Shown piece after piece: positions 15,610-23,526 of a stretch of DNA of 26,035 nucleotides. A model generated the notes under the pieces. That model searched no databases. It was not told where the DNA came from and saw nothing but the letters and a program-made list of their open reading frames with translations. Every line of letters begins with the position of its first letter. Within the stretch, counting starts at the first letter, position 1. Made by a program: the position numbers and the translations under genes. Origin of the DNA: Croceibacterium_A sp035555595 (GTDB taxonomy: Bacteria; Pseudomonadota; Alphaproteobacteria; Sphingomonadales; Sphingomonadaceae); contig DATMGK010000039.1 of the NCBI GenBank assembly GCA_035555595.1, positions 1-26,035 on the forward strand. The letters are read 5' to 3'.

Positions 15610-15666
15610 CCTCCTTTATCTGCGCCCTATGGACGCCGCGTCGCCCTTGCGGCATGGCTGGGGCGA

Positions 15667-16338
15667 ATGTGGCAACTCTACTATTTTCCGCTCTGTCCGT
15701 TCAGCCGCAAGGTGCGCCTGGCGCTGGGTGAGAAAGGCATCGGTTACGAACTGGTGCGCGAATATCCGTGGGATGCGAGCGAGGCTTTCTACACGCTCAA
15801 CCACGCGGGCCGCACGCCCGTGCTGCGGATGCCGGAAAAGAAGCTGACGCTGGCCGACAGTCAGGCGATCTGCGAATATTTTGAAGAGACGGAGGACAAA
15901 AGCCCGCTGATCCTCGGTTCCGCCGCGGCGCGCGCGGAAATCCGCCGGCTGACCGCGCTGTTCGACGAAACGTTCTACGCCGATGTCACCTATCCGCTGA
16001 TGCACGAGAAGATGAAGAAGCGGCTCGTGCTGCGTCAGGCGCCTGATTCCGGCGCCTTGCGGGCGGCGATGCGGCTGGCGCACGAACATCTCGATTATAT
16101 CGACTGGCTGGTCGATACTCGCCGCTGGCTGGCGGGCGCGCAGATGAGCCTCGCCGATTTCGCCGCCGCCGCGCAGATTTCCGTCGCGGACTATCTGGGC
16201 GGGATCGACTGGAAGGGGCATGACGGGGCGCACGGCTGGTATCGCGTGATGAAAAGCCGCCCCAGCTTCCGTCCGCTGCTGATCGAGAAGATGGAAGGCA
16301 TTCCACCGCCCCGCCACTACGCGGACGTGAACGCCTGA
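15667..16338 (+). CDS. fzlA: FzlA-like glutathione S-transferase-fold protein
   Basis: A 223-residue protein with an N-terminal thioredoxin-like domain (YYFPLCPFSRKVRLALGEKG, residues 5-24; cis-Pro in GRTPVLRM; ADSQAICEY) and a C-terminal all-helical GST domain. The EYPWDAS and LNHAGRTPVL features and overall length agree with FzlA, the FtsZ-binding GST homologue that shapes constriction and controls septal peptidoglycan synthesis in Caulobacter. Ordinary GSTs, including lignin beta-etherases, are the alternative; the neighbouring penicillin-binding protein favours the division role. ATG at 15667 starts within an otherwise empty 57-base gap after the exported unknown. The cell-division assignment is from family resemblance and context, with moderate certainty. 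Confidence 0.75.
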   Translation: MWQLYYFPLCPFSRKVRLALGEKGIGYELVREYPWDASEAFYTLNHAGRTPVLRMPEKKLTLADSQAICEYFEETEDKSPLILGSAAARAEIRRLTALFDETFYADVTYPLMHEKMKKRLVLRQAPDSGALRAAMRLAHEHLDYIDWLVDTRRWLAGAQMSLADFAAAAQISVADYLGGIDWKGHDGAHGWYRVMKSRPSFRPLLIEKMEGIPPPRHYADVNA

Positions 16339-16486
16339 GGCATCAATCCACCGCCCTGAACATCGCGGCGGAGGATAAATGGGCAAATGTGGTTGCCCGT
16401 CATTAACGCTAGGTTCCGAATGCCCTATGCAACGCGGCAGAGGACCAGAGGGCGCTTCTCGCCCGGCTGTGGGATGACTTGGCCAG

Positions 16487-18637
16487 ATGGCGCAGCAGAA
16501 GCGGGGTTCGCGCACCGCTAATCAATCGAAACGGGCTCAGCCATCGCAGCAACCGCGCTGGCGCGTCTGGCTGCGCCGGTTTTTTGTGTGGGGTGGAGCT
16601 GCGGCGGCGCTCCTGCTCCTTGCCCTTGGTACGGCGGTGTTCTTCGCGGCGCGTTCGATGCCGGGTTATTCCTCGCTGATGAGCAGTCAGGTCGGCCAGA
16701 CGATCATCGTCCGCGCGCGTGACGGCAGCGAAGTGGTCGCCCTGGGGCCCAGCTATGGCGAATGGCTCTATGCCGACGAAATCCCGCAGGTGATGAAGGA
16801 CGCGATGGTCGCGGTGGAAGACCGGCGCTTCTACTATCATCTTGGGATCGATCCGCTGGGCCTTGCGCGCGCGGTTTATGTGTCGTTGCGGGATGGCACG
16901 TCGCTGCGGGCCACATCCACGATCAGCCAGCAGCTGGCCCGCAACGTGTTCCTCAATTCCAGCCGCACTTATGACCGCAAGCTGCGCGAAGCGGTGCTGG
17001 CCATGGCGCTGGAGGCGAAGTTCTCCAAGGAACAGATCCTCGAACTCTATCTCAACAAGGTCTATTTCGGCGGCGGTGCCTATGGCATCGATTCCGCCAG
17101 CCGCCGCTTCTTCAGCCATTCCGCGCGGGAACTTTCCACGGCAGAGGCTGCGATTATCGCCGGGCTGGTCAAGGCACCCAGCCGCTATTCACCCACGGCC
17201 GATGTCGATGCGGCGGTCGGCCGGGCGAATGTCGTGCTCGATCTGATGCGCCGGTATGGCGCTCTCGGCGCTGACGAACTGGCGGAAGTCGATGTGTCCG
17301 CGGTGAAGCTGAAGGCGGAAGAGGGGCAGAACGCGTTCCGGTATTTCACCGATTACGTCTTGCCCCAGCTCGATCTGCTGCTGCCCGATAATTCCGACCT
17401 CGAACCGATAGAGGTCTGGACCACGATCGACCCCGCCTTGCAACGCGCGGCGACAGAGGCCCTGCGCGCCAATGTGCCGCGCGGTGCGCAGGGCGCGCTG
17501 GTCAGCCTTGATCGCGATGGCGCGATCCTGGCGCTGGTGGGCGGCACGGATTACGTCAAATCGAACTATAACCGCGCGACGGATGCGGTGCGTCAGCCTG
17601 GATCGGCGTGGAAGCTGTTCGTCTATCTGGCGGCGCTGGAGAGCGGCTATTCACCCGACGACGCGGTCAAGGACGTGCCGGTTACGATCAACGGGTGGAG
17701 CCCGCGCAATTCCAATGGCCGGTTCGTCGGCGACATTGATGTGCGCACGGCCTTCGCCTATTCGATCAACACCGTCGCGGCGCAACTGGGCAACGAAGTC
17801 GGCTTTTCGACAGTAGCGGGCATGGCGCGCCGGTTCGGCATCACGACGCCGATCTCTACCAATCCGTCGATGGTCCTCGGCACAAATGAAGTGCGGGTGA
17901 TCGACCTGACGCGGGCCTTCGGATCGATTTCGGCAGGCGGGCAGTCGATCGAACCTTATGGCATCACCCGCGTCGAAACCGCGTCTGGCGAAGTGCTGTA
18001 CAAGCATGAACAGCCGCGCACCTATCAACTCGTGCCCGATTATGTGGCTGCAGGGGTGACCGATCTGCTGCAGACCGCCGTCAATACCGGCACTGGTCGG
18101 GCGGCCCAGATCGGCCGTCCTGTGGCGGGCAAGACCGGCACGACCAGTTCCAACAAGGACGGGTGGTTCGTGGGCTTTTCCAGCGGTGTGACCACTGGCG
18201 TATGGATGGGCCGCGACGATGCGAAGGCAGTTTCCGGCCTGCAAGGCGGCACCGCGCCTGCGCGGGCGTTCTCGCAATATATGCGCACGGCGGTGCGAAA
18301 TCGTCCGGTCGAGGAATTCGATACCGATCTCAGGCTGCCGGAATGGCAGGTCGAGCCGGACGAGGAATGGATGTACGGCGATTCGGCCGAGGAATATTAC
18401 TACGTCGACGAACAGGGTAACCTGATCGAGCCGGGTGGGCCGGACCGGCGGCAGCCTGCGCCGCCAGCCGATGGGGATCGACCGGTGGACCCGGCCGCGC
18501 CGACGCGAGGCACAACGCCCCCGGCGGCGAACGACGATTTCCTCGAACGGGCGACCGGGCGAGAGGTGGGCGGGGATGCCCGCCGTCCACCGCCGGGTCC
18601 GCCCCCCACGCGCGTGGTTCCTCCAGCGGGATTGTAG
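16487..18637 (+). CDS. Class A penicillin-binding protein (transglycosylase/transpeptidase, PBP1a type)
   Basis: A 716-residue bifunctional peptidoglycan synthase. A basic cytoplasmic tail is followed by one membrane helix at about 33-54. The GT51 glycosyltransferase domain has catalytic Glu111 in VEDRRFYYHLG, then STISQQLARN and ILELYLNKVYFGGGAYGI. The transpeptidase domain has the acylated Ser373 and Lys376 (PGSAWKL), a following SIN motif (AYSINTV) and KTGTTSS. The last 80 residues are Pro/Asp-rich and of low complexity (from about EEYYYVDEQG onward), probably an unstructured periplasmic tail. It polymerises and cross-links lipid II-derived glycan in the periplasm. It is 148 bases downstream of the fzlA-like gene on the same strand; the link between FzlA and septal wall synthesis gives this pairing sense, though co-transcription is unproven. 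Confidence 0.93.
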   Translation: MAQQKRGSRTANQSKRAQPSQQPRWRVWLRRFFVWGGAAAALLLLALGTAVFFAARSMPGYSSLMSSQVGQTIIVRARDGSEVVALGPSYGEWLYADEIPQVMKDAMVAVEDRRFYYHLGIDPLGLARAVYVSLRDGTSLRATSTISQQLARNVFLNSSRTYDRKLREAVLAMALEAKFSKEQILELYLNKVYFGGGAYGIDSASRRFFSHSARELSTAEAAIIAGLVKAPSRYSPTADVDAAVGRANVVLDLMRRYGALGADELAEVDVSAVKLKAEEGQNAFRYFTDYVLPQLDLLLPDNSDLEPIEVWTTIDPALQRAATEALRANVPRGAQGALVSLDRDGAILALVGGTDYVKSNYNRATDAVRQPGSAWKLFVYLAALESGYSPDDAVKDVPVTINGWSPRNSNGRFVGDIDVRTAFAYSINTVAAQLGNEVGFSTVAGMARRFGITTPISTNPSMVLGTNEVRVIDLTRAFGSISAGGQSIEPYGITRVETASGEVLYKHEQPRTYQLVPDYVAAGVTDLLQTAVNTGTGRAAQIGRPVAGKTGTTSSNKDGWFVGFSSGVTTGVWMGRDDAKAVSGLQGGTAPARAFSQYMRTAVRNRPVEEFDTDLRLPEWQVEPDEEWMYGDSAEEYYYVDEQGNLIEPGGPDRRQPAPPADGDRPVDPAAPTRGTTPPAANDDFLERATGREVGGDARRPPPGPPPTRVVPPAGL

Positions 18638-18696
18638 CCTTTCAGGCGGCAGCCCGGATGGGTCTTTCGCCAGAGGGTCATCGACAGCATAAAGAA

Positions 18697-18723
18697 GGGG
18701 CCGGAAGCTCTCGCTCCGGCCCC
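18697..18723. terminator. Bidirectional intrinsic terminator between PBP and degP
   Basis: GGGGCCGGA (18697-18705) pairs perfectly with TCCGGCCCC (18715-18723) around a nine-base loop. A T-rich run follows on the + strand (TGCCTGTTTTCT). Reading the - strand, TTCTTTATG follows the stem. It lies in the 111-base gap between convergent stop codons, where it would end both the PBP and degP transcripts. Confidence 0.8.
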
Positions 18724-18748
18724 TGCCTGTTTTCTCTGCGCCTCGCGT

Positions 18749-20296
18749 TTAGCGGAGCCGGATATCGATCGTTATTTGCGGTCCGCCCCGTGGAGCCCGC
18801 ACTCGCAGCAGGATCGCGCTGGCCTTGGCTTCCTGAGCGGCTTTCACCACCGCTTCCAGATCGGCTGGGGTCGCTGTCGTCCTCTGTCCGCGATATTGCG
18901 CGCTGAAGATGATCGTGCCGCGCGAAAGACCCTTCGACCCCGCGTCGGAATTGGGATCGACGTCGGTCACCAGCAATGCCTGCGTATCGGCGGGCACGCC
19001 CAACTGCGAAGCGATCTGGGCGGTCAGCGGCGTCACCGCGAGCCCCAGTGCGCGTTCGATCACGCCTTCGCCGCTTTGCGCGTTGCCCTGGCTCTGGGAC
19101 TGGTCTTCCGGATCGAAGCTCTGCGCGGCGATCTGATCTTCCGGCGGGCGGCGGCCAACGGTGAGGGGCACCGTGATCGTCTTGCCGTCCCGCAGGACTT
19201 CCAGATTGATCCGGCTGCCGGGCGCGATATTGGCGACGATGAACGACAGCGTCTGGCGCGGCGTAACTTCCTTGTCGCCGACCTTCAGCACCACGTCACC
19301 GGCTTTCAATCCGCCGCGATCGGCGGGCTCGCCCGGCACGACCTGCTGGATGAATTCACCCCGGTTCCGGTCGATGCCCAGTGCATCGGCGAACTCGTTG
19401 GACATCAGCTGCAGCCTGACGCCCAGATAACCGCGTTCGATTTCCTCGCCAGCGATCAGCTTGTCCACGATCGGGGCCGCAGTTTCCGCCGGGATGGCGA
19501 AACCGATGCCCACGCTGCCGCCGGAAGGCGAGAAGATGGCGTTGTTGATGCCGATGACGTTGCCCTGCATGTCGAACAGCGGGCCGCCGGAATTGCCCCG
19601 GTTGATGCTGGCGTCTGTCTGGATGTAGCGGTCATACGCACCACCGGTATTGGTGTTGCGATAGACGGCGGAGATGATGCCGGATGTCACCGTGCCGCCC
19701 AGGTTGAACGGGTTGCCGATGGCGACCACCCAGTCACCCACGCGCGCCAGACTGGAATCGCCGAAATGCACGAAGGGGAAGGGCTGGCTGCGCTTGATCT
19801 TCAGCACGGCAAGGTCCGACGCCTGATCGCGCCCGACCACTTCCGCCGGATATTCGGTGCCGTCGACCAGCGTCACCGTCACTTCTTCCAGCTCGGCCCG
19901 GCCGTCTGGCTGGATCACGTGGTTGTTGGTGACGACATAACCATCTGCCGAGATGATGAAGCCGGATCCCAGAGACTGCGCTTCGCGCGTCGTGGGCTGG
20001 CCTCCGCCGCCCCCGCCGCGCTGGCCGAACAGGTCTTCGAACGGGGTGCCGGCAAACGGGTTGGCGTTGACGGTAATCCGCTGGCGGGTGGAAATATTGA
20101 CCACCGCCGGGGCAAGTTGCTCCGTCAGGTCGGCAAAACTCGCGGGTGCCCCCGCAAGCGGTACGATGCGGTTTATCTGGCGGTCGTCATTCTGGGCGAC
20201 CTGCGCGCCGGCGGGAAAGCCGGTGATGAGAGAGACAGCCGCCCCGCCTGCCAGCAGGGCTGCGGTAATGCCGTAGGAGTAGCGCACTGGCTTCAC
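18749..20296 (-). CDS. degP: Do-family periplasmic serine protease (DegP/HtrA)
   Basis: A 515-residue HtrA protease. A signal sequence (hydrophobic 10-30, PAGAQVAQ) is followed by the trypsin-like domain with the catalytic triad His126 (TNNHVI), Asp161 (ASDLAVL) and Ser236 (GNSGGPLF). A six-glycine run at about 94-99 lies in the LA-loop region. Two PDZ domains follow (first from about residue 300 with RGYLGVRLQ; second from about 410), with a Gln/Ser-rich linker (DPEDQSQSQGNAQSGEG) between them. It degrades or refolds damaged envelope proteins. It lies 112 bases after hflC, the usual alphaproteobacterial arrangement, in which HflKC and DegP form an envelope quality-control set. The gap contains an imperfect hairpin, so its level may be set separately from hflKC. 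Confidence 0.94.
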   Translation of the reverse strand: MKPVRYSYGITAALLAGGAAVSLITGFPAGAQVAQNDDRQINRIVPLAGAPASFADLTEQLAPAVVNISTRQRITVNANPFAGTPFEDLFGQRGGGGGGQPTTREAQSLGSGFIISADGYVVTNNHVIQPDGRAELEEVTVTLVDGTEYPAEVVGRDQASDLAVLKIKRSQPFPFVHFGDSSLARVGDWVVAIGNPFNLGGTVTSGIISAVYRNTNTGGAYDRYIQTDASINRGNSGGPLFDMQGNVIGINNAIFSPSGGSVGIGFAIPAETAAPIVDKLIAGEEIERGYLGVRLQLMSNEFADALGIDRNRGEFIQQVVPGEPADRGGLKAGDVVLKVGDKEVTPRQTLSFIVANIAPGSRINLEVLRDGKTITVPLTVGRRPPEDQIAAQSFDPEDQSQSQGNAQSGEGVIERALGLAVTPLTAQIASQLGVPADTQALLVTDVDPNSDAGSKGLSRGTIIFSAQYRGQRTTATPADLEAVVKAAQEAKASAILLRVRAPRGGPQITIDIRLR

Positions 20297-20362
20297 GTCC
20301 TCTTGATTCCTTTTCCCATCAACGCCCCCTTCAACACGTCAGGGGCGCCATTTGTTTCCAGT

Positions 20363-20389
20363 CCCGGCGGCCGATTCACTCCTGCCGGG
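20363..20389 (-). promoter_or_regulatory. Imperfect hairpin in the hflC-degP gap
   Basis: CCCGGC (20363-20368) pairs with GCCGGG (20384-20389), with two further G-C pairs possible inside after a one-base bulge. It lies just downstream of hflC on the - strand. No T tract follows, so it may be a pause or partial terminator lowering degP read-through, or simply a stable 3' end. Confidence 0.3.
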
Positions 20390-20408
20390 CTTAATAGGCA
20401 TTGAACGC

Positions 20409-21257
20409 CTATCGGCGCGTACCGCGAAACTGCCGCAGATATTCATTGTCGTATGGCAGGACGATGGAGCTGTCGCCCGTCCCCTGCTCGAAGGTCCGGC
20501 GATAGCTCTCCATCGCGCGGTAGAAGTCGTAGAACTCCGGATCCTTGCCATAGGCGTCGGCATAGATGCGTGCGGCATCGGCCTCTGCCTCGGCGCGCAC
20601 GATCTGCGCGTCGCGGGCGCCACCGGCACGAATCGTTTCCGCCTCTTGCTTGCGGTCGGTTTCCATGCGGCGGAAAGCGGCGTCCAGCGGCGTGCCTTCG
20701 GGCAGGTCGGCCCGCTTGATTCGCACGTCGATCACCTGCGCGCCATATTGCCGCGCCTGCCGGTCCAGCGTGTTGCGGATGTTGGTCATCGCCGCGCCGC
20801 GTTCAGCCGTCAGCATGGAGGCGAAGGTGCGCCGCCCCAGTTCCTGCCGCAGCACAGAGGCCAGAATGGGTTTCAACTGGTTGACGACGTTTTCTTCCGT
20901 CCCGGCATTTTCGACCATGGTCACGGGGTCGATGATGCGGAACCGGGCATAGGCATCGACCTGAAGACGCTGCTGATCGCTGGACAGCACTTCCTGCCGT
21001 TCCATGTCGGCGTCCAGGATGCGCTTGTCGATCAGTTGCACCCGTTCGATGAACGGGACCCGCAGCTTGATGCCGGCGCCGGTCTGGCCGAACGGCACGT
21101 TCGGCTGGAACCGGTTGATCGTCCGCACCGGCTCACCGGTGCGGATGACGACGCCCTGCTGTGTTTCGGGGACGACGACGACGCTGGAAAGCAGCGCGGC
21201 GATCGCCACTGCCACCGCGATGATCGTGAGCTTGTGGTTCTGCCAGATGCTATCCAT
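20409..21257 (-). CDS. hflC: HflC, SPFH-domain membrane protease modulator
   Basis: A 282-residue stomatin/prohibitin-like protein. A single membrane helix at about 10-29 is followed by the SPFH domain (PETQQGVVIRTGEPVRTI), then a long Ala/Glu/Arg-rich coiled coil (AETIRAGGARDAQIVRAEAEADAARIYADAY) and a short C-terminal tail. The length and order agree with HflC. Together with HflK it forms a large membrane cage around the FtsH AAA protease and limits FtsH degradation of membrane proteins. The start ATG is three bases after the hflK stop, so the subunits are translationally coupled and probably made in matched amounts. There is no sign of truncation. Confidence 0.95.
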   Translation of the reverse strand: MDSIWQNHKLTIIAVAVAIAALLSSVVVVPETQQGVVIRTGEPVRTINRFQPNVPFGQTGAGIKLRVPFIERVQLIDKRILDADMERQEVLSSDQQRLQVDAYARFRIIDPVTMVENAGTEENVVNQLKPILASVLRQELGRRTFASMLTAERGAAMTNIRNTLDRQARQYGAQVIDVRIKRADLPEGTPLDAAFRRMETDRKQEAETIRAGGARDAQIVRAEAEADAARIYADAYGKDPEFYDFYRAMESYRRTFEQGTGDSSIVLPYDNEYLRQFRGTRR

Positions 21258-21260
21258 CGC

Positions 21261-22412
21261 CTATTGCCCTTCCGCCGGTGCCTGCTGCGCGCGTCGGCGC
21301 AGTTCGGGCAGCGGCAGGTAAGGCGTCACTCCACCGCTTTCGACGATGGTCTTGTCGGTCTTGCCCAGCACGCTTTCCATGGTTTCGTAATAGAGCCGTC
21401 GCCGGGTTACTTCCGGGGCCAGCCGATACTGCTCATAAATCTGGTCGAACGCCGCCGCGTCGCCCTGCGCCTTGGCCAGCAGTTGCTGTTCATAAGTGCG
21501 GGCAACGTTCATCGCAGCGTTCGCGTCCTGCTGCGCGGCGGAAACGTCCTTGAACGCTTCCACGACCCTTTCGGGCGGATCGGTCTTTTGAACTTCGATG
21601 CCCTGCACCTGAATGCCCGAACGATATGCGTCGAGGATCGACTGCATCCGCGTCAGCACGCGTTGTTCGATATCCGCCCGTCCGGCACCGGACAGAACGC
21701 GATCGAGATCATGTTCCGCCACAGAGGCGCGCATGGCGGCTTCACCCACCTCGCGCAGGGTTTCCACCGGCTCCGCCAGTTCGAACTTGTACTGCTTCAG
21801 ATCCTTGATGCTCCAGCGAATCAGATAGCTGAGGTCGACCAGATTCTGATCGCCGGTCAGGATCAGCTTTTCCTCCGCGCCGTCGGGTATCCGTTCAGAC
21901 CGGATCTGGCTGACGTTTTCCACGTCCAGCTGTTCGAGCGGCCAGGGCAGGGTGAAGCGAAGCCCCGGGTCCAGCGTGCGGCTGTATTTACCCAGCATGG
22001 TGACGACACCCTGCTCGCGCGCGCCGATCTGGTGGATCATGCTGAAACCCAGCCACGCCACCGCAATCGCGCCAATCGCCAGCGGGAACCAGCTGCCCCC
22101 GCCGGGCCGCTCCGGTATGCGGAAGTTGGGGCCGCGCGGGCCGCCACCACGGCGCGGGCCTTCCGGGCCGCGATTCTTGAACAGATCTTCTATATTGGCC
22201 GAACGGCGCGGGCGTTCCTGCGATCCGCCACCCGGCAGCCAGGGATTGCGCGGCCCTTTGGCCCCGCCTTCACCCGAAGGCGCGCCATCATCGGCCCCGC
22301 CGTCATCGCCAGAGCCATCGCCGCCGCCATTGCCCGAGGGTTTACCCCAGGGGCTGCGCTTGCCGGCCATCGCCAATCCGATCCTATCGATCCACCCGCC
22401 CAGTCGTTCCAT
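21261..22412 (-). CDS. hflK: HflK, SPFH-domain membrane protease modulator
   Basis: A 383-residue protein from ATG 22412. The N-terminal 80 residues are a Gly/Pro/Asp-rich, low-complexity cytoplasmic region (SGNGGGDGSGDDGG; RRGGGPRGPNF) typical of HflK. A membrane helix follows (WFPLAIGAIAVAWLGFSMI, about residues 103-121), then the SPFH domain (GAREQGVVTMLGKYSRTLDPGL) and a coiled-coil part (MNVARTYEQQLLAKAQGDAAAF). The start is uncertain: ATG 22370 (MAGKRSPWGK) is close in quality, and neither has a strong ribosome site. A further upstream ATG at 22490 is unlikely because it would run into the region before mrp. HflK and HflC assemble around FtsH. It is the first gene of the - strand hflK-hflC-degP set and is divergent from mrp. 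Confidence 0.92.
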   Translation of the reverse strand: MERLGGWIDRIGLAMAGKRSPWGKPSGNGGGDGSGDDGGADDGAPSGEGGAKGPRNPWLPGGGSQERPRRSANIEDLFKNRGPEGPRRGGGPRGPNFRIPERPGGGSWFPLAIGAIAVAWLGFSMIHQIGAREQGVVTMLGKYSRTLDPGLRFTLPWPLEQLDVENVSQIRSERIPDGAEEKLILTGDQNLVDLSYLIRWSIKDLKQYKFELAEPVETLREVGEAAMRASVAEHDLDRVLSGAGRADIEQRVLTRMQSILDAYRSGIQVQGIEVQKTDPPERVVEAFKDVSAAQQDANAAMNVARTYEQQLLAKAQGDAAAFDQIYEQYRLAPEVTRRRLYYETMESVLGKTDKTIVESGGVTPYLPLPELRRRAQQAPAEGQ

Positions 22413-22547
22413 GCCACCCTGTATAGGGCGGGTCTTCGCAAAAAACAGGGGAATGCGGACATTTTTGCCACACCGCCCCCGTTGAGCCATTGGAAGGCCG
22501 TTCGGCGGGCCGTTGCCCGGCGCGCGTTCTGACCCTAACAGGCGCGC

Positions 22548-23510
<963 letters not shown>

Positions 23511-23526
23511 GATCGCGCGTCTGAGC

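Noticed and set aside
16339..16486. A sigma70-like TTGCCC box before the PBP gene
   Set aside because: No acceptable -10 box lies 16-18 bases downstream.
20297..20380. A possible EcfG-type stress promoter (GGAAAC ... GTTGAA) ahead of degP on the - strand
   Set aside because: The -35 box has an extra A and the -10 box and spacing match poorly; too weak to list as a feature.
20352..22532. A 726-codon open frame on the + strand opposite degP/hflC/hflK
   Set aside because: It lies antisense to hflC and hflK, which have clear family motifs. Its translation is His/Arg/Asp-rich with no domain, as expected from GC-rich antisense frames.
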